Source: Parapedobacter sp. SGR-10 (GTDB lineage: Bacteria > Bacteroidota > Bacteroidia > Sphingobacteriales > Sphingobacteriaceae). Taken from it: 64,000 bases of DNA. The position numbers and the translations under genes were made by a program. A model generated the notes under the pieces. The model saw nothing but the letters and a program-made list of their open reading frames with translations, was not told where the DNA came from and made no database searches. Of this stretch, positions 52,108 through 61,187 are shown piece after piece (the first letter of the stretch is position 1; each line of letters opens with the position of its first letter). The stretch lies in the NCBI RefSeq assembly GCF_011030405.1, contig NZ_JAAJTJ010000014.1, positions 36,727-100,726 on the forward strand, read 5' to 3'.

Positions 52108-52118
52108 ATTTTTGATCT

Positions 52119-52916
52119 ATGAAAATAAAAAAACCGGAAATTCGGGAGGTCAATATTATCCGATATGTGCAGCCTTTTCGTGAGGGCGGCTCCCTTCCTG
52201 CTTTGGTGGATGCAGATGATGGGTTCAGCTATGTAATCAAATTCCGCGGAGCAGGGCAAGGCAAGAAAGCGTTGGTAGCCGAGCTGATCGGAGGGGAATT
52301 GGCAAGATTTTTAGGCTTGCGGATGCCGGAAATGGTTTTTGCCGAATTGGATGAGTCTTTCGCCCGTATGGAACCCGACGAGGAAATCCAGGATCTCTTG
52401 CGGTTTTCGGTTGGAAAAAATCTGGGCGTACATTTTCTGAACGGAGCTCTTACTTTTGACCCGATTGCCGATACGGTGACAGCGGAGGAAGCCTCCAAGA
52501 TTGTCTGGTTGGATGCCTTGCTGATGAATGTGGATCGTACGGCCCGCAATACCAATATGTTGATCTGGCATAAGGAACTTTGGTTGATCGATCATGGAGC
52601 GTCTCTGTATTTTCACCATTCCTGGGACAATTGGAAGGATCAGGTAGCCAAGCCTTTTGTGCAGATCAAAGATCATGTATTGTTACGGAAAGCTACACGT
52701 TTGCGTGAGATAGACCAACAGTATCGAGGTTGTTTTTCAAAAGAAAATATACAAAGCGTATTGAGCGTAATCCCTGACGAGTGGCTCATAGACGAAGGCA
52801 GGGACCTCTCGCCTGATGGCGTACGGCAGGTGTATGCCGATTTTTTGATACAGCGAATAGCACAATCCGAAGTATTCATTCAACAGATCGAGCATGAACG
52901 AGAGAACAGTATATGA
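52119..52916 (+). CDS. HipA-like kinase-fold protein (HipA_2 family)
   Basis: 265 residues, cytoplasmic. The N-terminal part EGGSLPALVDADDGFSYVIKFRGAGQGKKALVAELIGGELAR carries the ATP-binding lysine (VIKFRG). The kinase active site is LDALLMNVDRTARNTNMLIW with catalytic Asp and Asn, and LWLIDHGASLYFHH supplies the metal-binding Asp. It lacks the separate N-terminal subdomain of true HipA toxins and no HipB-like DNA-binding gene is near. Its end overlaps the next gene by 23 bases. The pairing HipA_2 plus DUF3037 recurs in bacteria; its function is not established. Confidence 0.78.
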   Translation: MKIKKPEIREVNIIRYVQPFREGGSLPALVDADDGFSYVIKFRGAGQGKKALVAELIGGELARFLGLRMPEMVFAELDESFARMEPDEEIQDLLRFSVGKNLGVHFLNGALTFDPIADTVTAEEASKIVWLDALLMNVDRTARNTNMLIWHKELWLIDHGASLYFHHSWDNWKDQVAKPFVQIKDHVLLRKATRLREIDQQYRGCFSKENIQSVLSVIPDEWLIDEGRDLSPDGVRQVYADFLIQRIAQSEVFIQQIEHERENSI

Positions 52917-53277
52917 GTATGCCGTGGTGCGTGTGGTTCCTCGTGTGGAGCGGGAGGAGTTTGTCAATGTGGGGGTAGCCTTGTATTGCCGTAGACAGCG
53001 GTTTGCAGCGGTCAGGATACATGTGGATCGGGACAGGTTAAGAGCTATTGACCCGGATGTGGATATTGATCTGATCGAGCGACATCTGGAATCTTTTCAA
53101 CGTATCTGTGCAGGTGAGCGGGATGGGGGACAAATTGCCCAATTGGATCAGGCAGAACGGTTTCGCTGGCTTACGGCCAAACGGAGTACGATGATACAGT
53201 GTTCGGTGTCGCATCCGGGGTTGTGTGTGGATGCACAGCAGACGTTGGATGAATTGTTTGCGAAGTTGGTTTTGTAG
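52894..53277 (+). CDS. DUF3037 protein
   Basis: 127 residues overlapping the HipA-like gene by 23 bases in another frame. Typical DUF3037 opening: YEYAVVRVVPRVEREEFVNVGVALYCRRQRF. The middle DPDVDIDLIERHLESFQRICAGE and FRWLTAKRSTMIQCSVSHPGL also fit. No signal peptide. The overlap implies tight co-translation with the kinase-like protein, so it may be its partner, substrate or inhibitor. Confidence 0.82.
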   Translation: MNERTVYEYAVVRVVPRVEREEFVNVGVALYCRRQRFAAVRIHVDRDRLRAIDPDVDIDLIERHLESFQRICAGERDGGQIAQLDQAERFRWLTAKRSTMIQCSVSHPGLCVDAQQTLDELFAKLVL

Positions 53278-53303
53278 GAATAAAATGGGTATGTCCTAAA
53301 TTT

Positions 53304-53464
53304 TTTAACCACATAGATACATAGGTTTGAGTTTTTTAGTCAAGACTATATAGAGGCACATAGTTCCGAAGCAAAGCTGCAGTCTATGTGAAATCTCTAA
53401 AGAGATTTATATGTTTTCTTTTCATAAACTTAAATAAGATGACTATGTTCCTATGTGGTTTTTA
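53304..53464. repeat. MITE-like interspersed element, copy 2
   Basis: About 161 bases with inverted ends: ttttaaccacatag on the left and ctatgtggtttttaa on the right. Inside are further cacatag / ctatgtg and aatctctaaagagatt dyads, so the whole can fold into a long imperfect hairpin. The ends match the element at 18473-18649. No gene lies in 53278-53528. Confidence 0.65.
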
Positions 53465-53528
53465 ATAGAATTAATTCTATAAGATTGGTCGCAATTGTTT
53501 TATCTTTGAATAGTCAATATCGAAAGAG

Positions 53529-54338
53529 ATGGAAGAATTTTACAAGCAACTGTTTTTAAAACAACTGGAAGTACAGGATATGCCTTCCAATGAACGTATT
53601 GCTGCATGGTCGACAAACCTGCTTCATCTTTTGTTTCCCGAAAGAAATTCCAGGGGATTCAAAAGTGTAGAAGAGATCAAATTGGCCTTTGAGCAGTCTG
53701 AAAATGAACTGTTTGAGTTGTTGTTGAAAACGAAGGCTTGTTCGCACTGCGATAATAAGCGCATTGCCCAAAAATTTTTCGCTGAACTTCCCGAAGTTTA
53801 CGAAGTCATGCAGACCGATGCCGAAGCTATTATGCACGGTGATCCTGCGGCGCAGAGTATCCGGGAAGTCATCCGTACGTATCCGGGTTTTACGGCCATC
53901 TGCATCTATCGTATGGCACATCAGCTTTGGCAGTCCGAGGTGCCTTTGATTCCTCGTATACTCACCGAACATGCACATTCCAAGACTGGGATAGATATAC
54001 ATCCTGGGGCGCAGATCGGTCGATACCTGTACATAGACCACGGTACAGGCCTGGTCATCGGCGAAACCTGTATCATCGGGGACCACGTAAAATTGTACCA
54101 AGGGGTCACGTTGGGTGCGTTGAGCGTAGAGAAAGGGTTTGCGGGTACGCAGCGACATCCGATTATCGAGGATCATGTCATCATCTATGCAGGAGCGACT
54201 ATTCTGGGAGGAGAGACACGTATCGGCCACCATTCGGTGATCGGTGGAAATGTATGGCTCACCAGCAGTGTAGAGCCTTATACAACGGTCTATCATCAAC
54301 CCAATTCTAAATTTATCGATACAAAACCTGTCATCTAA
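53529..54338 (+). CDS. cysE: Serine O-acetyltransferase
   Basis: 269 residues; makes O-acetylserine from serine and acetyl-CoA, the first step of cysteine synthesis. The N-terminal helical domain is followed by the catalytic region YPGFTAICIYRMAHQLW, then a left-handed hexapeptide beta-helix: HSKTGIDIHPGAQIGRYLYIDHGTGLVIGETCIIGDHVKLYQGVTLG and VIIYAGATILGGETRIGHHSVIGGNVWL. Its stop overlaps the cysM start by one base (TAATG), so the pair is coupled and can supply the cysteine synthase complex. Confidence 0.93.
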   Translation: MEEFYKQLFLKQLEVQDMPSNERIAAWSTNLLHLLFPERNSRGFKSVEEIKLAFEQSENELFELLLKTKACSHCDNKRIAQKFFAELPEVYEVMQTDAEAIMHGDPAAQSIREVIRTYPGFTAICIYRMAHQLWQSEVPLIPRILTEHAHSKTGIDIHPGAQIGRYLYIDHGTGLVIGETCIIGDHVKLYQGVTLGALSVEKGFAGTQRHPIIEDHVIIYAGATILGGETRIGHHSVIGGNVWLTSSVEPYTTVYHQPNSKFIDTKPVI

Positions 54339-55216
54339 TGGGAAATATCATTGATTTTATAGGCAATACGCCATTGGTCGAACTGACCAGCTTTCACGAT
54401 AATCGAAATGTACGTCTGTTTGTCAAATTGGAAGGAAATAATCCGGCAGGATCCGTCAAGGACAGACCGGCACTGAATATGATACGCTCCGCTATGGAGC
54501 GGGGCGAAATCAAAAAAGGGGATCGGCTTATCGAGGCGACGAGTGGCAATACCGGCATTGCATTGGCGATGATCGCCAGCATGTACGGGTTGGAGCTGGA
54601 ACTGGTCATGCCCTCGACCTCTACGCGGGAGCGTACGTTGACGATGGAGGCTTTCGGGGCAAAGGTCACATTATTGGAAGGAATGGAGTATTGCCGGGAT
54701 TATGCCGAGGAGAAAGCGGCAAAGGAAGGGCTCTTCATTTTGAACCAATTTTCCAACCCCGATAATTACAAAGCACATATCAAGACTACAGGTCCTGAAA
54801 TCTGGCGGGATACAGCAGGGAAGATCACACACTTTGTCAGTGCCATGGGGACGACAGGTACGATCATGGGTTGCTCGGCTTTTCTGAAAGAGCAGAATCC
54901 GGATATACAGATTGTGGGATGTCAACCTACGGAGGAGTCTTCTATTCCCGGTATCCGCCGCTGGCCAAAGGAGTACCTGCCCAAGATATTCGATCCTTCC
55001 CGTGTGGATCGGGTCATTGACGTGGACCAAGACGATGCAGTGCGCCGCTCGAGGGAATTGGTGCGTAAGGAAGGAGTATTTGCCGGAATGAGTACAGGCG
55101 GAGCCTTGCATGCGGCCCTGCAGGTTGCCCAGGAGCTCGAGGAGGGGGTGATCGTATTTATAGCCTGTGATCGGGGTGATCGGTATCTGAGCTCGGACCT
55201 GTTTGGGGTAAGTTAG
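54338..55216 (+). CDS. cysM: Cysteine synthase B (O-acetylserine sulfhydrylase)
   Basis: 292-residue fold-type II PLP enzyme that makes cysteine from O-acetylserine and sulfide or thiosulfate. PLP lysine Lys41 lies in EGNNPAGSVKDRPAL. The substrate-binding TSGNTG loop (EATSGNTGIALAMIA), the PLP-phosphate loop SAMGTTGTIMG and the C-terminal GMSTGGAL are present. The short length and the IPGIRRWPKEYLPKIF segment favour CysM over CysK. It is directly coupled to cysE. Confidence 0.92.
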   Translation: MGNIIDFIGNTPLVELTSFHDNRNVRLFVKLEGNNPAGSVKDRPALNMIRSAMERGEIKKGDRLIEATSGNTGIALAMIASMYGLELELVMPSTSTRERTLTMEAFGAKVTLLEGMEYCRDYAEEKAAKEGLFILNQFSNPDNYKAHIKTTGPEIWRDTAGKITHFVSAMGTTGTIMGCSAFLKEQNPDIQIVGCQPTEESSIPGIRRWPKEYLPKIFDPSRVDRVIDVDQDDAVRRSRELVRKEGVFAGMSTGGALHAALQVAQELEEGVIVFIACDRGDRYLSSDLFGVS

Positions 55217-55221
55217 CCTCC

Positions 55222-55288
55222 CTCTCGCAAGTTTAGCAATAGAAAATCCTAAAAAGAACGGGATTTTCTATTGTGTAACTTGTGAGAG
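55222..55288. terminator. Long imperfect inverted repeat after cysM
   Basis: Outer arms CTCTC-CAAGTT / AACTTG-GAGAG and an inner 12-bp stem AATAGAAAATCC (55239-55250) / GGATTTTCTATT (55261-55272). It lies six bases after the cysM stop. The lack of a clear T-run makes it either a processed terminator or a repeat. Confidence 0.5.
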
Positions 55289-55462
55289 AAAGTGGTTTAT
55301 TTGGGTAATGGCCGATGTCATATTGTTTATGAACATGTACGACTTAAGAAAGCTGCCTTTTTTGGTGGCTTTTTTTATTTTGAAGATATAATGGTTTCTG
55401 GCAGAGGCTTGGTAAACCACATTGTATTTATTATCTTTAGGCAAGGCATAAGTAATCATCGA

Positions 55463-57427
55463 ATGAAAAATAAAATCTTATTCTTGTTTCTCTGTATATG
55501 CGTTGCGTGCAATCGGATGCCTGATGATTATAAACGGGTGATCGAAAAAGCAGGTAGCAACCGGGACGAATTATTAAAAGTTATTGCGCATTATGATAGT
55601 TTGGGGCAATGGGAGAAAAAGGATGCTGCCTATTATCTGATCGGGGCGATGGGCAATAAATATTTCTATACAGGTGAGATCGTGACGGGTTTTGATACCT
55701 TATTTTACTATATGGATTCATTGCGGCGGAATAAAATCATGAATCCGAAGAACTCCGTTTTGGTTCGCAGTAAGTGGGATCATCTTGTCCATTTGCATGG
55801 AGTTCCTAATCCTCAGTTTGCAGAAAAATATTATGACTACGAGTATTACAAGGCTACCCGGCTCATCGATCACATAGATCAGGCCTTTCGGATCAGAGAT
55901 AGCATACCTTGGGCAAAAGGAATGTCAAAAACTGATTTTTATGAGTGTATCCTGCCTTATCGCATAGGTACCGAACGTCCTGAAGATTGGCATCGGCAGG
56001 TCTATGAAGCCTATCAGACATTTCGGGACACCACACAAGCTAGGGATAGGAGGAAGGCAGCTGAAGATATCTACAACTACTTGTCTAAGAGGCTGGGAAT
56101 CGCTAGTGTTTTCAACAGCTATCCGTATGATATCCCATATAGTCTTATGACAATCGGGAGACGGGCAGTATGTCCTAATCTTGTTCACTATATGACTATG
56201 GTCATGCGTGCGAATGGTCTGCCCGTGTCTATAGATTATGTCCCATTATGGGGATCGAGAAACGGAGGTCATTTCTGGTGTGTGTTACATCTTGAGGATG
56301 GGGTGCCACTCCCGTTTGATGTCATTGCATCCAAATCTTTCGGAGACTTTGACTATTCCCATTACAGAGCAGCGAAAGTGTATCGCAAGGTATTTAAAAT
56401 GAAAGATTTCGATCTTGAACTGCCTGTCCTCTATGAAGATGTTCCGGCTACACTGCTTGGCAGGGAACGCCTGGATGTGACCCATCTGTATACCACGACT
56501 CATGATATAGTTGTAGAGCTATATCCGTCAGCCAGGGAGAAGAACAAAAAACGTGCGGTCATCTGTACATTTGACAATAAAGAGTGGAAGGCACAGTCTT
56601 GGGGGGATATCAGGGAGGGAGGTAAAGCCTATTTCGATAATATGGGATCCGACTTGGTGTATATGGCCATGCTCTACGAACAAGGTAAATTAGTACCGGC
56701 TAGTGATCCGTTCTCTCTTAAAAGATCCGGTGAAATCCATTATATATGTCCATCAGGAGTGCAGGATATGCATTTGCTACGTAAGTTTCCACGGTTTCCG
56801 CAAATATTGAATTTAGAGAGACTCATTGTCGGGAGCCGGATACAAGGAGCCAATAAAGCAGATTTTTCGGACGCTGTCGATCTCTATAAGATCACGGAAA
56901 TACCAGATAGTATAGAAGAAATTATTTTCGATCATCCGCAAAGGTTTCGTTATGTCCGTATCCTGTCAGATGGAGATAAAAGAATGAGCGTCGGTGAACT
57001 TATACTGTATGATGATAGGGACAGTGATTCTCCTTTGCAGGGGCGTAGTATAGGCTACCCAGAGACAGAGAAAGAATACGGGACGTCTTATCATGCCGTT
57101 TTCGATGGAGACCCCGGTACCTATTTCTTTACATATGGTAAAAAAATGGAAAGCTGGGCGGGCTTGGATTTCGGAAAACCGAGAAGAATTTCCAAGGTAA
57201 GATATGCTCCCAGAAGTGATACCAACTTTATATTGGCGGGCGATACGTATGAGTTGTGTGTCTGGGACGATGGGAAATGGAAATCTCTGGGCAAACAGGT
57301 TGCTTCTCACCAGTACCTGGAATATAAGCAAGTGTCTGCTAATGGACTGTATATCCTGCACAACCTTACCCGAGGCAAGGAGGAGCGTATCTTTACCTAT
57401 GAGCATGGAAAGCAGATATGGTGGTGA
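55463..57427 (+). CDS. Transglutaminase-like lipoprotein with C-terminal discoidin-like domain
   Basis: About 654 residues from the ATG at 55463, which starts the lipobox signal MKNKILFLFLCICVACNRMP. Farther-upstream in-frame codons lie in the intergenic hairpin tail and are rejected. A transglutaminase-like core is seen at about 235-310: catalytic Cys in RRAVCPNLVHYMTMVMRANGLP, His in NGGHFWCVLHLEDG, Asp in PLPFDVIASK. The C-terminal ~200 residues (RYVRILSDGDKRMSVGELILYDD; AVFDGDPGTYFFTYG; WAGLDFGKPRRISKVRYAP) look like an F5/8 type C (discoidin) domain. Similar Bacteroidota lipoproteins are common, but their substrates are unknown. Confidence 0.7.
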   Translation: MKNKILFLFLCICVACNRMPDDYKRVIEKAGSNRDELLKVIAHYDSLGQWEKKDAAYYLIGAMGNKYFYTGEIVTGFDTLFYYMDSLRRNKIMNPKNSVLVRSKWDHLVHLHGVPNPQFAEKYYDYEYYKATRLIDHIDQAFRIRDSIPWAKGMSKTDFYECILPYRIGTERPEDWHRQVYEAYQTFRDTTQARDRRKAAEDIYNYLSKRLGIASVFNSYPYDIPYSLMTIGRRAVCPNLVHYMTMVMRANGLPVSIDYVPLWGSRNGGHFWCVLHLEDGVPLPFDVIASKSFGDFDYSHYRAAKVYRKVFKMKDFDLELPVLYEDVPATLLGRERLDVTHLYTTTHDIVVELYPSAREKNKKRAVICTFDNKEWKAQSWGDIREGGKAYFDNMGSDLVYMAMLYEQGKLVPASDPFSLKRSGEIHYICPSGVQDMHLLRKFPRFPQILNLERLIVGSRIQGANKADFSDAVDLYKITEIPDSIEEIIFDHPQRFRYVRILSDGDKRMSVGELILYDDRDSDSPLQGRSIGYPETEKEYGTSYHAVFDGDPGTYFFTYGKKMESWAGLDFGKPRRISKVRYAPRSDTNFILAGDTYELCVWDDGKWKSLGKQVASHQYLEYKQVSANGLYILHNLTRGKEERIFTYEHGKQIWW

Positions 57428-58647
57428 GAAAAGCATATTTGGTTCCATTCCTGTCGGCGTGTATTATACTTTGTCTTTCGATATACCTGGAGAATAGGTC
57501 TTTTATTTTAGGCTCTGTAGCTGCTTTGATTTTTCTTTTGTTTACGGCAAATAAATTTCGCTTTTCTGCTATATCGATTTGTCTCGTTACGATGGGCTTT
57601 ACAGGATTGATACTTGTGCTGGCGCTTGCCGTAAAAAGTGCCTCTACCCATGGTCGTATACTCATTTACAAGGTGTCGGCAGGTATCTTTAGAGAGCATT
57701 ATCTGTGGGGCCTTGGCCTTGGTAACTTTAAGAAACAATATCTGCACTATCAGGCAGCATATTTCGAGCGGGGAAATTACAGCGAACAGGAACTGCTGTT
57801 GGCCGGCAATACCTACTATGCTTTTAATGATTACTGGCAATTTATGTTGGAGTGGGGAGTTTTTGGAGGTGTAGTGCTGTTGTTGGCTATATCTTCTATA
57901 GTCTACATGATACACAAAGTTCTTTCTTCTGCAGATCGGACAAATACTGCGTTTCTTACAGGATGTGTATTGCTGATGACCATAGCCGTAGCCGCCTGCT
58001 TTAACCATGTGTTTGAGCGGGTATATATACAGATCGTTTTCCTCTTAAGCCTAAGTGTGATCGTGTGGGGCTTTGCGAAGCAGTGGATCAAAAACCGTGT
58101 ATTCTATTTCGCATGTGTGCTGTTGGGCGTATTTATGCTCTTGACTGCGGAGTTTGGACACAAGATCATTGCCCGTGAGGCTTATCACCAATGGAGGGAG
58201 GCCAATTCGTTGCGTAGGATGGGATACTTCAATCAAGCCTTTCATAATTTTGAAGTTGCTTACCCCTATTTACAGGCAGATGCAAGTTTCCTCCGCGACT
58301 ATGCGGAAATGATGATGTCTGCCCGTAGATTTCACGAAGCGATCGAGATATTTGAGCAGGCACTGCCACATTGGGTAGGACACCGTATGTATATGTCGTT
58401 GGGCACATGCTACCATCAGGTCGGAAGGTATGATGAAGCCGAACGGACATTTTTAAAATCCATCTACATGGTGCCCAATCGTTTTGAAAGCCGCTTTGCT
58501 TTATTTACCTACTACATAGAGACTGATCGGAAGGAGGAGGCATTCTATTGGGGCAAATCCATCATAGAGCTTCCGGTCAAGGTACCTTCCGCACGGGTAG
58601 ATATGATCAGGAAGGATGTACAGCGATTGCTCATGGAGATAAGATAA
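57418..58647 (+). CDS. O-antigen ligase/polymerase-family membrane protein with TPR tail, probably N-terminally truncated
   Basis: 409 residues overlapping the previous gene by ten bases. Several membrane helices lie in residues 1-245. The WaaL/Wzy_C-type signature is HGRILIYKVSAGIFREHYLWGLGLGNFKKQY, followed by EWGVFGGVVLLL. TPR-like helices occupy about 255-400 (NQAFHNFEVAYPYLQADASFL; EAIEIFEQALPHWVGHRMYMSLGTCYHQVGRYDEAERTF). Full family members usually have five or six more helices before the part seen here, and the start VRKAYLVPFL resembles the mid-protein SRxAW motif. The N-terminal half therefore seems missing, and a rearrangement with the transglutaminase gene is likely. It may still be expressed. 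Confidence 0.6.
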   Translation: MVVRKAYLVPFLSACIILCLSIYLENRSFILGSVAALIFLLFTANKFRFSAISICLVTMGFTGLILVLALAVKSASTHGRILIYKVSAGIFREHYLWGLGLGNFKKQYLHYQAAYFERGNYSEQELLLAGNTYYAFNDYWQFMLEWGVFGGVVLLLAISSIVYMIHKVLSSADRTNTAFLTGCVLLMTIAVAACFNHVFERVYIQIVFLLSLSVIVWGFAKQWIKNRVFYFACVLLGVFMLLTAEFGHKIIAREAYHQWREANSLRRMGYFNQAFHNFEVAYPYLQADASFLRDYAEMMMSARRFHEAIEIFEQALPHWVGHRMYMSLGTCYHQVGRYDEAERTFLKSIYMVPNRFESRFALFTYYIETDRKEEAFYWGKSIIELPVKVPSARVDMIRKDVQRLLMEIR

Positions 58648-58731
58648 AGTGTCGTTTTTATATAAACCCGTATTTTTTTCATAATGTACAATAAATAGCC
58701 GTTTTGTAATTTTATAAAAAAAATAATAACT

Positions 58732-58775
58732 TTTGGTAAATAAAAAAAGAGTCTGTATATTTACGGTAACGTAAA
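58732..58775 (+). promoter_or_regulatory. Promoter and dyad upstream of the toxin array
   Basis: TTTG (58732-58735), 20 bases, then TATATTTA (58756-58763), a one-mismatch TAnnTTTG. The palindrome TTTACG-GTAA-CGTAAA (58760-58775) overlaps the -7 box and the expected start site, where a repressor would block transcription. It is about 50 bases upstream of the lipoprotein start codon. Confidence 0.5.
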
Positions 58776-58826
58776 CACATATATGTATACATACCTGTGT
58801 CAAACATTAACTTAATAAACCTTATT

Positions 58827-60464
58827 ATGACAAGAAGAAAATTACTCTCTTTTTTATTGTTTATGTTAGGGCTATTTGTTTTTTCGTGCAACAAGTGGAT
58901 CACTGACGATCTAGGACAAAAGACAATGTATAGTGTCTCTCAGGATTCGGGACTTGTCGAAGCAGCGAGACAACACTTTGTCAAATAGTTGCGTAAAGAG
59001 ATGGGAGATTCCCTCCAGTCCCGGTTCTCGAAGCTTTCCATCGGGCGTGTTGCCAAAGGCAAGCAGCCGGCAGCAGCTCTCCCCAGGTTTCATCTGCTGT
59101 GGCAGAAAGCCCATACGACTGCGAAAGGAGAAAGGCAGGTCGTAGAAATTCCTTTTTATGCGACGCACCGTATTGTTTCGTTGCTGAGTTTTAGCCGTGA
59201 CAGTCTGGGCTACAAGCCCGATCGTACTATGCTCAAGACGATCTTTGACCGTTTGGTGATCTTCCGGGAGAATGCTTCTTCGCCCTTTGTCTCCAAGATC
59301 GTACGCTATCACCCTGACCGGCCCTATCTGGAAAAGTATAACTACGATGTGAGCCACCTGCATCTGTACGGTCTGGGAGATTATACAGGCTACCTGGAGT
59401 ACCTCACGCCTACGGGTAGCCGTACAGGGATCGTTCGTGTGGTGAATGGACGTCCTGTGCGGAAGTATAGCGGCAAGGGCAAATCAGCTTCCAAGCGTCA
59501 GGAGTCCCGGGGTATGTCGATCATGTCGGACGGGTACTGGGATTGCATAGAAATATGCGAGGACATCATACAAACGATATGTGTGGGCAACCCGGAAGAC
59601 CCCGATAACCCTGAAGACGAGATCTGTAGCGATGATGTCGTAGGACAGGATTGCTATGACGATTGTGAATGGGTGGAGGAAGAGGAACCGGATTATTGTG
59701 ACTTTCCTGAAAACTGGGAAGAATGTTATGGGGATCCAGAGGGGCCGGAGGAACCTGAAGAAATACTCTTAGATACACTTAAAATCGCTCCATCGAATGA
59801 TCCCTGTGGAGGGAAAGCAGCTGTGAATGAACGGTTAAACAAAGATACTATCTCATCCTCTATGGATACTACAAGGTCTAGGATGAACAATAACTTAGTA
59901 AATGGTAAAAAAGTAGAATATGGATTTGAAACTTTGTTGACTGATTTGTCTAGTAAAGAGTTTAAAGTGAATCCTGTGAAAACATCCAATAATCCTGCTG
60001 GGGTTAATTTAGATACAAGATGGTCTCCTCTGGATGGTTATACGATAGGTTATACCCATATACATCCATCTAATAGTGCGCCGTCTCCTTCTGATTTATT
60101 TTTTGGGTCACAATGGTATAGTTCTGTCCCTACTGCGGAACAATCAATTTATAGTAGTTATTACACTTCGACTGTTATGACCGATGACTATATTTACGTT
60201 ATTACCATAAAGAATACTACTCGATGGTCTGGAATAGACCTAAGTGTACAATCAAATAGAGATGCAGCAAACGATGAATATAGAAGGTTAACACATGAGT
60301 ATATGAAAACGCTTGGCTGGACTAATAGTGTCGAGTCACAGCTGAGTGCTTTGTTGGAGATGTACGGCAATACGGTCAATATATATAGGTCTCCTGTGCA
60401 AAACACCTTGGATTTTCAACCATTACAGTTAACTCTTGGTGGGCCGATTGTCAATCCTTGTTAA
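58827..60464 (+). pseudogene. Polymorphic-toxin lipoprotein with JAMM/JAB-like C-terminus, interrupted by an in-frame TAG
   Basis: Starts MTRRKLLSFLLFMLGLFVFSC (lipobox), reads 53 codons to TAG at 58986-58988, then continues in the same frame without further stops to 60464 (LRKEMGDSLQSRFSKLS...). The middle carries a conserved pre-toxin region (SLGYKPDRTMLK; YNYDVSHLHLYGLGDYTGYL; GSRTGIVRVVNGRPVRK), which is copied at 63593-63862, and an acidic Cys-rich linker (WDCIEICEDIIQTICVGNPEDP). The last ~215 residues are a separate domain whose GYTHIHPSNSAPSPSDL resembles the JAMM metalloprotease motif (HxH...SxxD; bases 60056-60096). The layout is typical of a polymorphic toxin with a swappable C-terminus. 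The TAG would release only a 53-residue peptide unless read through or reinitiated. Toxicity is inference. Confidence 0.65.
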
Positions 60465-60492
60465 TTGAATTGTAAATTTTAAATATATAGAA

Positions 60493-61062
60493 ATGAGATA
60501 TAAAATTTTAATAACATTAAGCATTTTCATTTGTACACTGAAATATGCTAGCGCACAGACCTATATTTCGGGAGTAGGGGTTATTCCGTTTAACAGTGTT
60601 GCCACAAGTAGTTATCTACCTGATTCGGTAAGAATTTCCTATAGTTTGGCTTTATCTAAAATAGATTCATTTAAAAGGGCTGGCGAACTGTCGATGACAA
60701 GTGCAAGGATGAGCGGCGAATATTTTCTGATCGATAGTGTAGTTTTTAATATAGCCGTGCGTCAAAGAACTGTCAATAATGAATTTAGTCCATTGTCCAA
60801 AATAAGGGATACTTACAGATGGATGGCTGCCGCAGGTGGAGATTCGGAAGATGTCTCTGCTATCTATTATGATAATATCAGCACTTATTCGAATTTTGAA
60901 GCTTTGATTTCGTACTTTAAGGTTTCAAATTCAAGCTCATTCATCATTCAGGATACTGCAGGGCAATATGTATGTATGGGAAGTATTTATCATAAGGTTA
61001 GCGATGCTAATACGGCTCATTCTTTACTGACGCAAATATTAAACAGTATTACATTCAACTAG
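60493..61062 (+). CDS. Putative immunity protein to the JAB-like toxin, exported
   Basis: 189 residues with Sec signal (ending KYASAQ), 28 bases after the toxin-like gene, on the same strand. No named family recognised. A second full paralogue lies at 62974 and a fragment at 62592. The shared C-terminal pattern is F-x-x-L-(I/V)-x-Y-(F/Y)-K...FIIQD...Y...G-x-IY-x-K...LNSITF. Position directly after a toxin-like domain and multiplication within the array are the usual marks of immunity genes. A periplasmic location would fit protection against a toxin acting in the periplasm or arriving through it. Confidence 0.6.
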   Translation: MRYKILITLSIFICTLKYASAQTYISGVGVIPFNSVATSSYLPDSVRISYSLALSKIDSFKRAGELSMTSARMSGEYFLIDSVVFNIAVRQRTVNNEFSPLSKIRDTYRWMAAAGGDSEDVSAIYYDNISTYSNFEALISYFKVSNSSSFIIQDTAGQYVCMGSIYHKVSDANTAHSLLTQILNSITFN

Positions 61063-61146
61063 GAAGAATGGTATGAGGTCTTTTATATATAACAATCATA
61101 TCAAGCAATATCTGATTCTTTGTAAAGAAACCTCATGTTTTTTATG

Positions 61147-61187
61147 AAAAGCCTTCGGAAGTTCAAAAACTTCCGAAGGCTTTTTTT
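61147..61187 (+). terminator. Strong Rho-independent terminator after the first toxin/immunity pair
   Basis: Perfect stem AAAAGCCTTCGGAAGTT (61147-61163) / AACTTCCGAAGGCTTTT (61168-61184) with loop CAAA and a T-run to 61187. It separates the first pair from the decayed second cassette, leaving the latter without an obvious promoter. Confidence 0.93.

Noticed and set aside
53556..54299. Antisense open frame opposite cysE
   Set aside because: Shadow of the hexapeptide-repeat gene; no signal or domain of its own.
55292..55462. N-terminal extension of the transglutaminase-like protein
   Set aside because: The extra 57 codons lie in the tail of the intergenic hairpin and would bury the clear lipoprotein signal that begins at 55463.
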